DNA from: Cocos nucifera
Lineage: Eukaryota; Streptophyta; Magnoliopsida; Arecales; Arecaceae
Assembly (NCBI GenBank): GCA_006176705.1
Contig: QRFJ01006390.1
Location: 124,001-188,000, forward strand
Direction of reading: 5' to 3'
DNA: 64,000 bases
In this document: piece by piece, positions 1 to 12,850 of the stretch
Position numbering within the stretch: position 1 is the stretch's first letter
Layout: each line of letters opens with the position of its first letter
Program-made: the position numbers and the translations under genes
Notes under the pieces: generated by a model
Seen by the model: only the letters and a program-made list of their open reading frames with translations
Told to the model about the DNA's origin: nothing
The model's database searches: none

Positions 1-1373
1 GAGGAAACGTCGATGCCTCATATAACTAAAGCTCCTCCAATTTATCAACCTTCTAGATTGGGTGTTTTTTTCACAAATCGGATATGCTAGCTCATTTTTC
101 ATGCTCCAACCTGACATTAAAGCATAGGTTGGAAAGTTTTTTATTGTCCACAAAAGTGCTACGTGCATGGAGAATGACTCATTCAGCAAAGCATCAAAAA
201 TTAGAACACCTTGAATGCTCCACAACTATTTCAACTCAATCATAAGAGGCTGCAAATAGACATCAATATCATTATCTACCTTCATCAGTCTAGAGATGAG
301 CACTGTCATAAAAGCAAAGGATTTTTTTCATACACATCTACGATGGAAGGTTATAAACATGAATAAACACTGGCCAAATACTATGAACGGTATTCATATG
401 CTTGAACGGATTGAAACCATCGCATGACAAGCCCAACCTCATATTACATATCTCTTATGCGAAATCGGATTGTATTTCATTAAACTTCTATCATGCCTCT
501 CCATCGACTGGATGCCTCAATTCATCATCTTTTGTTTGTTTCTTTTCATGCCATCTCATATCTTTCGATGTTCTTATCGACATAAATAATTTTTATAGTC
601 TTGAAATTTAAAAAAAAAAATGCCATATCAACTTTGAGGTATACAGATCGATGTGTTGTCTTTATTCTATTTTCATCTTGATACACCACACCTCTTGCAC
701 TCATTTTGGTTGGCATCCCCCTCCCAGTAGAGCATGCAATCATTAGGACATGCATGTATCTTGGTATAAGTAAAGCCTAATTATTCAATAATCTTCGATG
801 CTTTATAATTATTCTTTAGAATTTATACATTTTTTGAAAGAATATCCTTCAAAAGCTCTAGTATGCAGTTCACTCCATTATTACTAAACCCATTGAAGCA
901 TTTTGCATGGTACAACTGGATTAAGAACTCAAGCTTTGCCATCTTTTCACATTCAGAATATAACAGAACATTAGCATCCTCTATTAACTTACGGACCTTC
1001 TCCATATCCTCATTGTTTGTCATTTTGCCAACCATAGAATCAAACATGGACATAGATGCATCATCATTATGGCCAATAAATAGAAAAATATTACAAATCA
1101 TTTGTTCCACTCCCCCATTATGTTGATCGTCTCCTTGCAGCCTACCCTCACTATGTTGATCCCAATAAATTTTATAACCAGATTTAAAATCATAAATAGC
1201 GAGATGATCATTTACATCTTGACGAGGTAGCTACGGTCTATCTATACACTTTTTACAAGGACATTGGATAGTCCATGGTCCTCAAATTTTTCCATAGCAA
1301 AATCAAAAAATTTTTAAAATCCAGTCTTATATTCTGACGAGAGCCTACTAAACTTTATCCACCCCTTATCCAT
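1..1373 (-). pseudogene. CACTA transposase (TNP2/TnpD-like) fossil, truncated by the window start
   Basis: The minus-strand translation from an ATG at 1373-1371 starts MDKGWIKFSRLSSEYKTG, the usual opening of the transposase-associated domain. A CPCKKC zinc-binding motif follows near 1255, then the helical segment ending LLELLKDIL (about 850). Next come KIHACPNDCMLYW (about 770-730) and ECKRCGVSR (about 690), which are TNP2 signatures. Downstream, RLGLSCDGFNPF (about 435-400), GHDIDVYLQPL (about 280) and MRHRRFL at the window edge give the start of the catalytic region. The frame is broken by several stops (for example just after CGVSR and within the WPV-PSWMCMK region) and at least one frameshift near 1250 and one near 500. 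It cannot make a transposase; only the N-terminal half is visible. Identification is by motif order, with no competing family. Confidence 0.9.
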
Positions 1374-2179
1374 TATAAAAATTAATGATACTGTAATTAA
1401 ATCATGTGTAGAACTTACATTATATACTAATGCATTATAAATAAATATGTATTATAAATAAAAAATATATCTTAAATAGAGATCGAAATAAATATCATGT
1501 ATGGAACTTAGAGTAAATATCATTTTCAGATATGCAATAAATACATCCTATCACCAACTAATATGTAAAGATAGGTTCTATCCCATTCAAGAATTGCATT
1601 AATTCTATAGATTTATTATAGTAATCAAACAATATGCAATAGGGATCGAAAAAAATTTTGGCTATATTTTTTCTTAGTTCTCTTGTGTTGAAAAAATAAA
1701 AGAAAAATACTATCCAAAATTTCATTCTAAATCCTAAGCATACCATTTGATTGCTATACTTACTTATAGAATTATTTATAATTTTTAAACTATTCAAATT
1801 GGATAATCGATTGATCATTGTACATAATTCTTCCATCCGTACAAAAATATATAAATATACGAATGCCGAAGATTATGTACACTAATCAATTAATGGGTCT
1901 ATCGTTATGCAATGCAATAAACAAAAATAACAAGATATAAACTCCTAAAAAATTCTTTCTAGAATCCTTTTCTTAGCTTATACTAAAACCAAGAAGTAAA
2001 TATTGCATTACTATATTATATATTTATATGTGTATTAAGACATAAAAAACTGTAAAGAAGCTTTGCAGGTTCTCGATATCATCCTAAGGCAACATTCAGC
2101 AAAGCAGTAAGTTGATTTATTTATGTTTTAATGATTCAAGATTGAGAGTCATGGGATAAGTAAATAAGTAGTAAGTAAA
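1374..2179. other. AT-rich leader of the CACTA element, no gene recognised
   Basis: This stretch lies upstream of the TNP2 start. A 92-codon minus-strand open frame at 1558-1836 is AT-rich, resembles nothing I know, and is probably chance. No repeats stand out. Confidence 0.4.
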
Positions 2180-2490
2180 CAATCTATCATCCTAGGGTCC
2201 AAGGCCATTGCACGTCACGGCCAAAGACTGCCGGCACGATCCAGAACCCATCAATAGGAATTTTCTTATCGATCGGCATGGCACAAGGACTATCCATAGC
2301 CGCCAACATGGCACGATCCAAGGATGCCAACATGGCTTAGGGCCGTCCATGGTCGTCGATACGGCACGGCCCAAGATCGTCGACATAACACGGCCCAGGG
2401 CCATCCACGACCGTCGATACGGCATAGCCCGATCCAGAACCCACCGGCAAAGTCCAGAACTAGCCGATAAGAGTTCTCTTATCCACCGAC
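2180..2490. repeat. GC-rich degenerate short repeat block
   Basis: A sharp switch from AT-rich to GC-rich sequence. Words such as GTCGATACGGCA (about 2354 and 2413), CACGGCCCA and GATCCAGAACCC recur at irregular spacing of roughly 60 bp. Open frames on both strands here are by-products of the repeat. It lies within the CACTA leader and may be an old internal tandem repeat of that element. Confidence 0.5.
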
Positions 2491-2689
2491 ATGATCCACG
2501 ATCAATGGATAATTATAATTTTTATAATAAATATTTATAATATTTATTATAAAAATTATATATTATAAATATTATAAATGATCAATAAATAATACTCTAA
2601 AATTTTAAAAAAAAATCATACCTACGACTATAGAGAGGGGATCACATAGAGAGCTCCGAGGGTCGCCGGCAGCGGTGCTAAAGAAAGAC

Positions 2690-3480
2690 GATGGTGCTAG
2701 AGATCACCTGTAAAATGAGAGAGATAGTGAGTTAGAAAGAGAGAAGAGAGAGAAAGAGAGAGAAAAGAGAGAGAAAGAAGGAAGAGAGAGAGTGAAAGAT
2801 AGATAGAAAGAGAGAAGAGAGAAAGAGAAAGAGAGATAGAGTAGGAAGGGGGGTCGAGCTGAGGGAAGAGAGGAGGAACAGAGAGAGAGAGAGAGAAGGA
2901 AGGGGGTGGGTCGGGTGGATCGAGGGAAGAGAGGAGAGAAAGAGAGAGATATATAGCAAGAAGGGGGGGTCGGGCCAAGGAAAGAGAAGAAGTGGTGGAG
3001 CCAACGGTCGAGCCGACTGGAAAAGAATGGGGAGGAGGGGGGTCAGGCCAAGGAAAGAGAGGAGAGAAAGAGAGAGAAAGAGCAGGGAGGGGGGTTGGGC
3101 CGAGGGAAGAGAGGAGGTAGTGAAGCCAGTGGCTGGGCTGGCCGGGAAAGAAGGGGGAAGGGGGGTCAGGCCAAGGGAAGAGAGGAGAGAAAGAGAGAGA
3201 GAGCGGGAAGGGAGGGTCAGGCAGAGAGAAAGAGAGGAGGTGGCAGAGCTAGCAGTTGGATCGGCTAGAGAAGAATGGGGAGGAGGGAGGGTCGGGCTGA
3301 GGAAGAGAAGAGGTGGTGGAGCCTGTCAAGGAAGAAGGGGGAGGCAGGGGAGGTGGCGGAGCCGATAGGGGAGGATGTGGTGCCAACCGGGGAAGGAAAT
3401 GGAGGGGGTCTCACCAACGATGAAGAAGAGGGGGGGAGAGAGAAAGAGAGAGAGAGAGATCGGAGAGAAAAATAAAATAG
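2690..3480. repeat. Purine-rich (GA) degenerate tandem repeat block
   Basis: About 800 bp of nearly pure A/G on the plus strand. A larger unit of roughly 120-140 bp repeats through 2880-3400, each with GGGTCGGGCC-AGGGAAGAGAGGAG followed by a GAGAGAAAGAGAG run and a GTGGAGCC-like spacer. The long Leu/Ser/Pro-rich frames on the minus strand and Arg/Glu/Gly-rich frames on the plus strand are low-complexity artefacts. Such tracts can form triplex or unusual DNA; whether they matter to the CACTA element is unknown. Confidence 0.65.
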
Positions 3481-3508
3481 GGATGGGATTTGAGAATAAA
3501 AATCTATC

Positions 3509-3590
3509 TATGGCAGTAATTTTTGAACCACTGCCATAGATCTAAGGCAGCGGTTACTGAAAATCGCTACTATGGATGTATGGTAGCAAT
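3509..3590. repeat. CACTA subterminal repeats, part left of the nested LTR insertion
   Basis: Alternating direct and inverted copies of a core like CTATGGCAGCGGTT and AACCACTGCCATAG. The same core fills 16870-17250. The array breaks at 3590 in GGTAGCAAT and resumes at 15843-15880 with ACAATGATTTTAATTAACC. Confidence 0.7.
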
Positions 3591-4950
3591 TGAAGGAACC
3601 AGATTTAGGATTTTAGGACTAGATCTTGAAACTTTTTCAAATCTAGGCAGCAAAAAATAGTAATTAGTTAAAATTAATTCATAAAAAATAAAAAAATTTT
3701 AGATCTAAGATCCTATTATATGATTATAGCATGAGATTAAATTAAAAATTAAAAATATTAGAAAGAAAAATATGTTGATCATATCAACATACATCTATAC
3801 TACATCTAATGTAGGTATGTAATAATATATCAGATCTATATTATCTGTGCAAGTTAAATATTTTAACTTGTTGATCCAAGCTGAAGAATGAAGCTCAGAG
3901 CCACACATGCGTCCGACCTCTAAGAGATGTCCACATGAGCCCATGAACCCCGATCAGAAGTTCAACGTAGGAAATCAGTACAATATGCTAGTACTGTGCT
4001 GATCCTTCTTCGATGGTCGATCCGATGCTTTCTTCTTTAAGACTTGGACACTCTAAAAAATTAGAAGAAAAAAAAAACTTTTGATCTAAAATAACACTTG
4101 AAAATCTCTAAAAACATAGGAGAAAGGAAGAGCAAAAGAACCCTAGAAGAAGTCCCTCTTCTTCTTCTCTTTTCTCTCACCTAGACATTTAGACTGGTGT
4201 CTATGAAATCCCTACGCCCCAAGAGTCTCTCTCTCATTTTCACACACCCAAGAGTCCTCTCAATGGTTTAGAATTAGTATAAAATTAAGTCCAAAATTTT
4301 CTTTAAATAGAGAGTTAGAATAGACTCCTTGTCTACATCAAATACCTAGCAAGGAATGTCCAAAAAGGGCAAGACTTGGGGCGCCCAACTCTTGGGCGCC
4401 CCCTCCTTTTTCTTTGGCATGGACCACCATAATTTGTCGCACAAAACTCCTTTAATCCTCATGAAAAATTCAAAGAAAAAATAGGAGTATGGGTGACATA
4501 AAGAAGGAGGAATTTTATTTGCAATAAACTCTATTAAATAGAGTTTGATTTCTAAACAACTCTCCAAATTTGACTTGATCCATAACCACTTACCATGTAA
4601 GAAAGAAGGGAGGGAGTTGGGCATGCGTGAAGGCCTGAGAGAAAGGGTTTTCCATGAAAAATCCTAAAAATTAGGCATGGGGGCATGGGGCGGGCGTGAG
4701 ATATCAACTGGCGCAAGGAAAGAAGTCCTAGTCTCACTAGGATTTCTAATTTAACTTAGTCAAACATGATTTTTGAACCAAATTAAATCAGCATTAATTA
4801 AACCTAATTAGAGTAGGTCTTAATCCAATTAAGAGTCTAATTAAATTAGATTAAATTAGATTTAATTCTTATTTAATTTTTAATAAAATTAGAAATGGGT
4901 TGAACCAAGTCCTAATTGAACTAGGATTCGTTCTTCCTTGCAATTGGTTT
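3591..4950 (-). mobile_element. Distal half (R-U5 side) of a minus-strand copia-type LTR, split by a nested element
   Basis: Read on the minus strand this ends ...TGGTTCCTTCA at 3591, matching the TTCA end of the neighbouring copia LTR. Its composition also follows the second half of that LTR: a run of ATTTAATTAG-type words, then a T-rich leader. The missing first half is at 14685-15842 in the same orientation. Together they make about 2.5 kb, the length of the plus-strand copia LTR (2.4 kb). Flanking pentamers GCAAT (3586-3590) and ACAAT (15843-15847) look like a target duplication with one mutation. No internal region is attached, so this is a solo LTR, probably left by LTR-LTR recombination. 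Confidence 0.65.
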
Positions 4951-7357
4951 TGAAAATTATATTTTAAAGCTAATCATCTAGATTATAAATAATTGAGCTA
5001 AATATAATTTATACTTAAATTTTAATTAAATAAAATTATTATTCTAATAATTTCATCACTTTATGCATCTTCCTGTAATAAACTCTCTGTGATAAAGTTC
5101 TTGGAAATATTTAGACTTGATAAAGAAGAATTTATCATTTAGTCCTTAAACTGATCACAATCAAATGATTCATTATTACCTAGGACGATAATGATAATCA
5201 AGAGTAGATCATTATGTGCCATAAGTATTGGTTGTCCTCTTAACCAAGAAGCATGGTGATGCTGTTTTGGCATGTAGATAAAATGTAGGGGCATATTTCA
5301 CTGATCATGACCCAATTATGGAGCTCTCTTCTGCCAAGATTGCTCACGAAGGATATGGATATATGTATTTCTTAGACCTAAGATCACCATGGTGACTTGC
5401 AAGCAACTCACTGTACTTAGCTATCGGACTACTTGAATTTTAATTCAGTGACGGAAGGCTACTAGATGCAGTCAAGTACTTAACCTATCGGTGCATGAGT
5501 TAAGATGAAATTAACCCCTCCAAGTGTTGGAGCAAGTGCATCATTGTATTTGAATTTAGCAAATCCTTGATCGGGATAGTCCATATGATGGATGCTGAAT
5601 TTTGAAATACAATATGGATGAATTTTTAAGATTGGCAGTTAATTCTATATCATCCTATGAGCATCGTGGTCAAGGAGATAAATTATACAGTAACCATATA
5701 CCACAAGTTCATCATTATTACGTTGTGACTTTTTTGACCTATTCGAACATCGAGTACTATTATTAGATAGTCACATCGATTGGTATAAAAAGTTAGTTCC
5801 TATGCTGTCGGCTTAGGATTCGAGCCTATGAGGTCACACATAATAGGAGTTCCAACCTGATCTGATGGCGGATCGAAAGTTCCACTGGATTGGAACTCAG
5901 TTATTTATTAAAAAATTAATTAGTAATTAAATTACTGATTATCTCAATTTGATTGAGTGATAAGAAATTGTTCAAGTCAAATTGAATTTGATTCAATTTA
6001 GTTGACCTGATCAGATCATATGATGATCTAATCGCTTAGAAAGATGAATCCTGATTTGATCAGAGATTGGATCTAATTAATTTTTAATTTAATTAGAAAT
6101 TAATTAATTTAAATTAAGCTTAATTTGATTAGGTTTGACCTAATCTAATTGGATCTAGAGTTATTAGTTTAGTTGAAATCAATTTGAACCAATTCAAAGT
6201 AAGTTTGAATTTAAACATCTATCTCCCTACACCATTGACCTTTGACCCATTCTCCTTCTCAACGCACATTAGGAATATGCATGGAAATTCTCATGCCAAG
6301 AAGCCTTCTGTGCCCCTTCTCTTATCTCCTTTTGACTTGGTCCAAGAGTTAGATTAATTCAAAGCAAGTTGTATTTTGAATTCAACTTGATTTGTTAGTG
6401 TTTGAAACCACATCCTCCTCTCATCCTTATCTAGTTTTCATGCCTTTTCATTTGTTTGATCGCCATTTTATTTGTGCACACATAAGAAGGAGAGTCCTTC
6501 TGCATGTTAAACATTAGGATGGGCACTGGAATAAGAAAAGAAGTCCTCTTGAATTTTGAATTCAAGAGATTAGTTGAAACAAGTTCAACCAAACCTGTCC
6601 TTATCCTCCCATGCATTGATGCCTATTTAAATGGGATTTTCTTTTTGGTCATGCATATGTGAGAAATAAGGAGAGATGCGTGGGTGTACATGAGGGATGA
6701 GAAGAATTCTATGAGATAGAAATTAGAGAAAGGCATCCATGTCTTTTGGTATAAGATTTTCCATAGAGAAAAAGGGATCAAGGTCCTTATAGGTGTGTGC
6801 TGAATCCTAGAGTTGGGACTCTAGATTTTAGATGGAGAGATTGAGTGCTGTAAGTGCTAGATCTCCACCGATTTTCCATCACCACCTCGTCAACCTCCAT
6901 AGATCATTTTCTAGCCTTTTGGAGCATTCGAGAGATCTAGAAGTGGACCATCGATCGGATCGATGGAGATTAACTGTCGAAGGCCCCGATGAGGAGCTGG
7001 CACTCTAGAGGGGCTGTCAGAATTAGGAGCTCCATGTCGACTCACCATAGAGGCCGGATACATGGGCGGCTACAGCGCGATGGGAGAGCATCTTCTAGTA
7101 GATTTGGATTGTGAAGTTCATCTACCCGCGCATAGATACTATGTTCTGAACATAGATCGATCAATAAATATGATTTGCTGATCGAATATATTTTATTTTT
7201 TGGATTCATATTAACATGTCAAAGATCCTGAGTAGGATTTTATGATTAGATCATAGCACGTATAGAATTAATATAGATTAATTTTGCTTCTACTGCAATA
7301 AGTTTTCAAAAAAAAAGTTTCGAAAAGCATGCTAACAATCCTGCTAAGTTTACTTCA
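4951..7357 (+). repeat. 5' LTR of the copia element
   Basis: About 2.4 kb, from TGAAAATTATA to ACTTCA, with TGAA/TTCA terminal inverted bases. The start recurs at 12851 (TGAAAATTGTATCC) and the two copies align to 6804/14684 with roughly 90% identity by eye. It ends two bases before the primer site. The long length is unusual for copia and fits lineages with large LTRs. Confidence 0.85.
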
Positions 7358-7359
7358 AA

Positions 7360-7371
7360 TGGTATCAGAGC
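7360..7371 (+). other. Primer binding site, initiator tRNA-Met type
   Basis: TGGTATCAGAGC is the standard plant copia primer site complementary to the 3' end of initiator tRNA-Met. It lies 2 bp after the 5' LTR. Confidence 0.92.
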
Positions 7372-9508
7372 AAGGGTTGCTCAACATGCTTAATATATAA
7401 ATTAAAAAAATTTAATATATAATACAATGATCGCATGGACTGTAACTTGTCCTACTATTACAGTAGAGAGGTTGTCCTGATACGTTGCGATCTATAAATT
7501 TGATCATAAAAATTTTAGATATGATCTAATAAATTTTTATGATATATTTTGAATTGGTTTTAATCTAAATTTTATCATGAATTTGCGTTTAGATTAGGTC
7601 TAAATATTTCATAATTTTTATGTAATGTATATAGGTTTAGATTAAACCTAAATAGAATCTTGTGAAGGTTCTGTTCACTGGTCGAGTCGGCTATCTCAGG
7701 AATCGAGCTAGCTCGACCAACGTGCCAATCTGAAATGGCTCTGTGGCCTTTTGTTCGGATCGGCTCAATCAAGAATTGAGCCGACTCGGCTTCTATTCGA
7801 GTCAGCTCAAATGGGATTCGAGCCAGCTCGACTAAAAGATGGCCTTTGGGGCTTCTATTCGAGCTAGCTATCTTAGGTGATGGGTTGACTCGACATCTGC
7901 TCGGGCCGACTTGGATAGGATCTGAGCTAGCTCGATGGAATGAAAGGTTCTAGGCTTTTGCCCAAGTCGGCTATCTCAGGCGACGGCCTGACTCGACATC
8001 TACTCGAGCCGGCTCGAATCCAGCTCAACTGAGAAGCTGGCTAAAGCTATTTAATGACTATTTTTTAAGTGGTCTAACCTACAACTAGTGCTTGTTTGTA
8101 AAATAAGCTGATCCATTTTTGAAATAAGTCGATCTATTTAGTGAAATAGTGCTAGGTTGTAAAGAATCTTTCAAAACTAAAAATTATTTTCGAAATGCCA
8201 AACCCCAATCCATCTGTCCAAAACTTAATTAAAAGAATTAAGTATTATCTAGTTAGGTCTAGAATTGTGAATTAAAGACCTAAGACAATTGCATAATACT
8301 ATAGGTTAAAGAGTTAGATGAATTAGGTCCATTAATTGGGTTAGACCTAAGGTTAGTTAAAGAATGAATTAATCTAGAGTAGTTGATCAAATCTAACTAA
8401 GTGTTGACTTAGATTAGGTCAAGGATACTCTAGACTCAATTTTAATAGTTATAGTTGAATGAGTCCATGTCTTTAATAAGACCAAGATGGACTTAATTCA
8501 TGGCTAAACAGTTTACCTAAAATTATTAGGTTGATCAGATCAAATCTAATTAACCAGTTGATGTCTAAGATAAGTCTGACAGCTTAGACCAGTGGTTTTA
8601 ATTAGAAGCTACTCGCACTGATTCGATCTTTGACGAGTTAATAACATATCCCTTTTACTGATCTCACTTATTTGGCCGATATGATCGATTAGGATTTGAT
8701 TAGGATACTTAGTGATTCGAGCTGACCCATGTCACTAAGAATCAATTTGATTGATTTTAATTTAGTAAGACTGAATTAGGTGCCCATGGATCAAAATTGA
8801 TCCTAATCTTCATCAATTGACTTGGTGAAGTTAGTGAGAGGATTTAACTTAGTGAAGTCAGTGGAAAAAATTGGTTCGTGTCCTTTCTATCTCTAAAATC
8901 ATAAGTAAATTAAATTCTCTAAATTATTAGATCCTTAAAATGATAAGGTTATGGGGATAACCGAGTCGTAGCCTCCCATTAAGGTGAATAGTAATGAGTC
9001 AAATTTTTTGGATGGGCATTGGAGGTGCCTTATACCTGGTGTTCATTTGGATATTAGAATGATTATCCTTCATATGATGATTAGATCGCACTCTCTTAAT
9101 GGTGATCAGGTTAATCAGAGCTTTCCTCAGATTTGATTATCATTGGTTTGATGCACCAAAGCCAATCATATTAATGGTTGGATCTAATCAGATCTTTTCG
9201 GTGGAAGCTATAGCCTACTGAATTGGCTTCTAGGATAAAATCTAATTACTGAAAATTATTTGAAGAAATAATTGATTGTGAACCTACTTGTAGATGCACG
9301 CAGGTTAGTCAGAGCTTTCCTCGGACCCGTTTGTAGTCATATGGATTTTAGTACCCACTAAGGAGTTAGTGTAATTTCACAAATTGGAGATAGAGGCTAC
9401 CGATTCATTTAAAAATAGTGAGAGGACTATTAGACTAAAGTCTAAATCTTTAGAATTAATTAATTTAAGTACTAATAAGATTTCTTATTTTTTTTTCAGA
9501 TAAATAGA
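7372..9508 (+). other. Copia untranslated leader, no gene
   Basis: About 2.1 kb without a recognisable coding region. 7680-8040 is a locally GC-rich block rich in TCGAGCCGGCTCGA-like short palindromes and CAGGCGACGG-type words, probably a decayed internal repeat. 8940-9400 repeats AGGTTAATCAGAGCTTTCCTC-like words twice (about 9108 and 9302). Confidence 0.5.
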
Positions 9509-12500
9509 ATGGCTAGTGTAAGTCCGCTCCGTTCATTGTTGGATAGTGACAAGCATTTAGGATCTAAGAACGAGGAGTCTAGTATTAACCCTCATCAGGC
9601 AGACCTAAAGAGGAATGGTCCTCTTAACTTGAATAGACCGAATAGCTAAAACCAGCAAAGAGTTGCTAGGCAAGGATGTTATATGATAATACCTTGCAAT
9701 TTCTCCATATGTGATACATCTACCTAGGTATTAGATATTGAAAGTCTAATTCACATATACAATTCGTTGCATGGACTTCAAATTGATAGAAAGTTTAAGA
9801 ATGACGATAGATTCCTTAATGTTGGGGATTGAAGTAAAGTTTCAATCCTAGCATTGAAAACTCTTGAGCTATTTTTCAAAAATAATAATATTATTTTAAG
9901 TGATTATCACTATTATCCATCTTTTATGATGAACATAATATCTATTGGGCTTTTGGCTCAGGATGGTTATTATTTATCAATAAAAAATTATTATTATATC
10001 ATTATGAATGGTGTTATAGTAATCCAAGGATAATTAAAAAATAATATTTATATTTTGTTACAACCTATTAGTGTAATGTACATGTCAAACAAACCCCCAA
10101 AACTAGATTATATCTCCGATGCCTATCTTTGGCACTATAGGCTCAATCATATAAATAAGAATAGGATCAATAGATTAGTCATGGAGCATATCTTTGACAT
10201 CGATGATTGTGACCTATGAGTCATATCTTCTTAGTAAGCTGACCAAATCACCTTATACTGAAAAAGGTGAACAGGCCACTGAGCTTTTGGATCTAGTACA
10301 TACTGATGTATATGGACTAATAAGCAAATATGCTAGAGGTGGGTTCTACTACTTCATTATGTTTACTGACGATCTATCTAGGTATGGATACTTCTATCTT
10401 ATGAAGAGTAAATCCGATTTGTTTGAAATATTCAAACGATATCGAAATAAGATAGAAAAATAACTTGAAAAAAGTATTAAAATTCTTCGATCTGATCGAG
10501 AAGGTGAATACCTTTTTAATAAATTTTTGACATATCTAGAAGAGAATGAGATTCTCTCTCAGTGGATCCATCCTACAATACTGCAGTATAATGGTATGTC
10601 TGAAAGAAGGAATTGAACCCTGTTGGATATGGTTCAGTCCATAATGAGGTTTGCGAGTCTACCGATTTCATTTTGGGGGTACGCACTCGAGACTGCTTGC
10701 TTTATTCTGAATAATATTTTGAGTAAATCTATTGCAAAGACTTCATATGAGATATGGACTGGACGTAGGCCGACACTCTCACACCTTAAGGTTTGGGGAT
10801 GTCCGACTTATGTAAAATATTTGTAGGCAGAAAAGATTAGACGTAGGTCTGATAAATACTTGTTTATAGGGTACCCAAGAAAACTAGGGGTTATTACTTC
10901 TATCTTGTTGAAGAGCAAAAGATGTTCATCAATAATAGGGCAGTTTTTTTGAAAAAGAAGTTCCTTATGGAAGAAACAGCTGCCTCTAATGTTGAGCTTA
11001 GTGAAGTTTGATAGATGGAAGAGTCGACACATTCTAGTGAACCTGCATAATTGGATTTGATAAGATCAAATTCAAAGCTCGTTATAGAGGCACCCTTGAG
11101 AAGATCTGGTAGAGTACCGCGTCAACTGGATAGATACTATGGTTTCTTGGTAGAGTACCGCATCAACTGGATAAATTTGATAGAGTACTGCATCAACTGG
11201 ACAGATACTATGATTTTTTGGTCCAGGATGGTGATCCAATCAAACTCGATGAGAATGATGAGGATCCGATCACCTACATGGATGTCATGCAGAGGTCTGA
11301 CTCTGATCAATGGCTTGAAGCCATGAAGTTCGAAATGGAGGCCATGAAGGTCAACAATGTATGGACACTAGTTGATCCACCCGAAGGGATAAAATCCATA
11401 GGGTGTAAGTGGATTTTCGAAAGAAAAAAGAGCATAGATGGGAAGGTGAAAATCTATAAGACCCATCTAGTTGTCAAGAAATATCATCAACATTATGGTA
11501 TTGACTATGACGAGATATTTTCTCTAGTGGTAATACTCAAGTCTATTCAAATTATGCTTGTGATAGCAGCATACCTAGACTATGAGATCTAGCAAATGGA
11601 CGTGAAGACGGCTTTCCTTAATAGAGAGCTGGATGAAAAGATGTATATGATACAGCTTGAGAGGTTCATATCTACAGATGAGTCCAAGATGTGTAAACTT
11701 CAGAAATTCATCTATGGATTGAAGAAGACATCTCGGAGTTGGAACATGCATTTTAATAAGATGATCAAAACGTATGGCTTCGTTAAGAATGAAGAGGAAC
11801 CCTACATGTACAAATGGGCTAATATTCTATAGTTGTATTTCTTATACTGTATGTGGATGATATTCTCTTAATCGAGAATGATATCCTTGCATTACAAGGA
11901 ATAAAGATTTGGCAGTCATCGCAATTCTTCATGAAGGACTTGGAAGAAGCTTCCTATATTCTAGGGATGAAGATCTATAGGGATAGATTTAAAAGATTGC
12001 TTGGATTATTCTAGTCCATGTACATTGATACCATGCTGAAGAGGTTCAGCATGGAGAATTTCAAGAAGAGCAATCTCCCGATAGGCCATAAAATTTTTCT
12101 CTCGAAGAGAGATTATCCGACAACTCCTCAAAAGAGAGCACATGAGTAGAATATCATATGCTTTGATAGTGGATTCTATTATGTATGCCATGATATGTAT
12201 AAGACTAGACATGACATACTCACTAGGGATAGTGAGCAGATACTAGTCTGATCTAGGTGAGAATCACTGAAAGGTTATGAAGATAATCTTGAAGTATTTG
12301 AGAAATACTAAAGATTAGTGGCTCATCTATGAAGATACTGACTTGAAACTTATGGAATACACCGATTTTAGTTTCCAGTCAAATCACGATGATAGTAAGA
12401 GTATGTCAGATTATATGTTTATCCTGAATGAAGGAGCGGTCTACTGAAAAAATTCTAAGCAGCACATTATGATCGATTTTGTATGCGAGATAGAGAATAT

Positions 12501-12828
12501 CGCGGCATCTGATACTGCGAAGGAAGCTGTGTGGCTATGAAAGTTCATCGGTGAGCTGGGAGTAACACCCTCCTTGGATGATCCAGTTCTACTATAATGT
12601 GACAACACTAGAGCCATAGCTCAAGCGAAGGAGCCGAAGACACATCAGCACACCAAACACATTTTGCATTGCTATCATCTTGTACGAAAGATCATGGAGC
12701 AATGTGACATCGAGCTTCAGAAGATCAATGGAAAGAAGAACGTGGCTGACCTATTTACTAAAGCTCTCAGAATTAAAAAGTTCGATAATCATAAATGGAA
12801 GATGGGTATTCAATACTGTTCTGAGTAA
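9509..12828 (+). pseudogene. Copia gag-pol fossil (protease remnant, integrase, RT, RNase H)
   Basis: An ATG at 9509 starts a short gag-like stretch (MASVSPLRSLLDSDKHL), but most of gag is missing. A worn protease segment follows (VLDIESLIHIYNSLHGLQ, about 9730-9785). Then come the pre-integrase motif LWHYRLNHINKN (about 10129), an integrase core (LLDLVHTDVYG ... FTDDLSRYGYFYL ... SDREGEYL ... WGYALETACFILN, about 10285-10720) and RT motifs (WLEAMKFEMEAM, GCKWIFERKK, MDVKTAFLNRELDEKMYM, KLQKFIYGLKKTSRSW, about 11310-11745). The YVDD region near 11850 is shifted out of frame. RNase H and tail (YLRNTKD, HTKHI-CYHLVR, KKNVADLFTKAL) run to a stop at 12826-12828. Many stops and frameshifts; non-functional. 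Lineage within copia is not resolved. Confidence 0.88.
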
Positions 12829-12839
12829 TTTTAGTCTAA

Positions 12840-12850
12840 TTGGGAGTTGT
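12840..12850 (+). other. Polypurine tract before the copia 3' LTR
   Basis: TTGGGAGTTGT directly precedes TGAAAATTG, the 3' LTR start. GGGAG-TTGT is the common form of this site in plant copia elements. Confidence 0.7.

Noticed and set aside
2697..3004. Minus-strand Leu/Ser/Pro-rich frames that could be read as membrane proteins
   Set aside because: They are the complement of the GA-rich tract; low complexity explains them.
7360..7371. Possible tRNA gene fragment (TGGTATCAGAGC)
   Set aside because: It is the primer binding site directly after an LTR; no cloverleaf sequence surrounds it.
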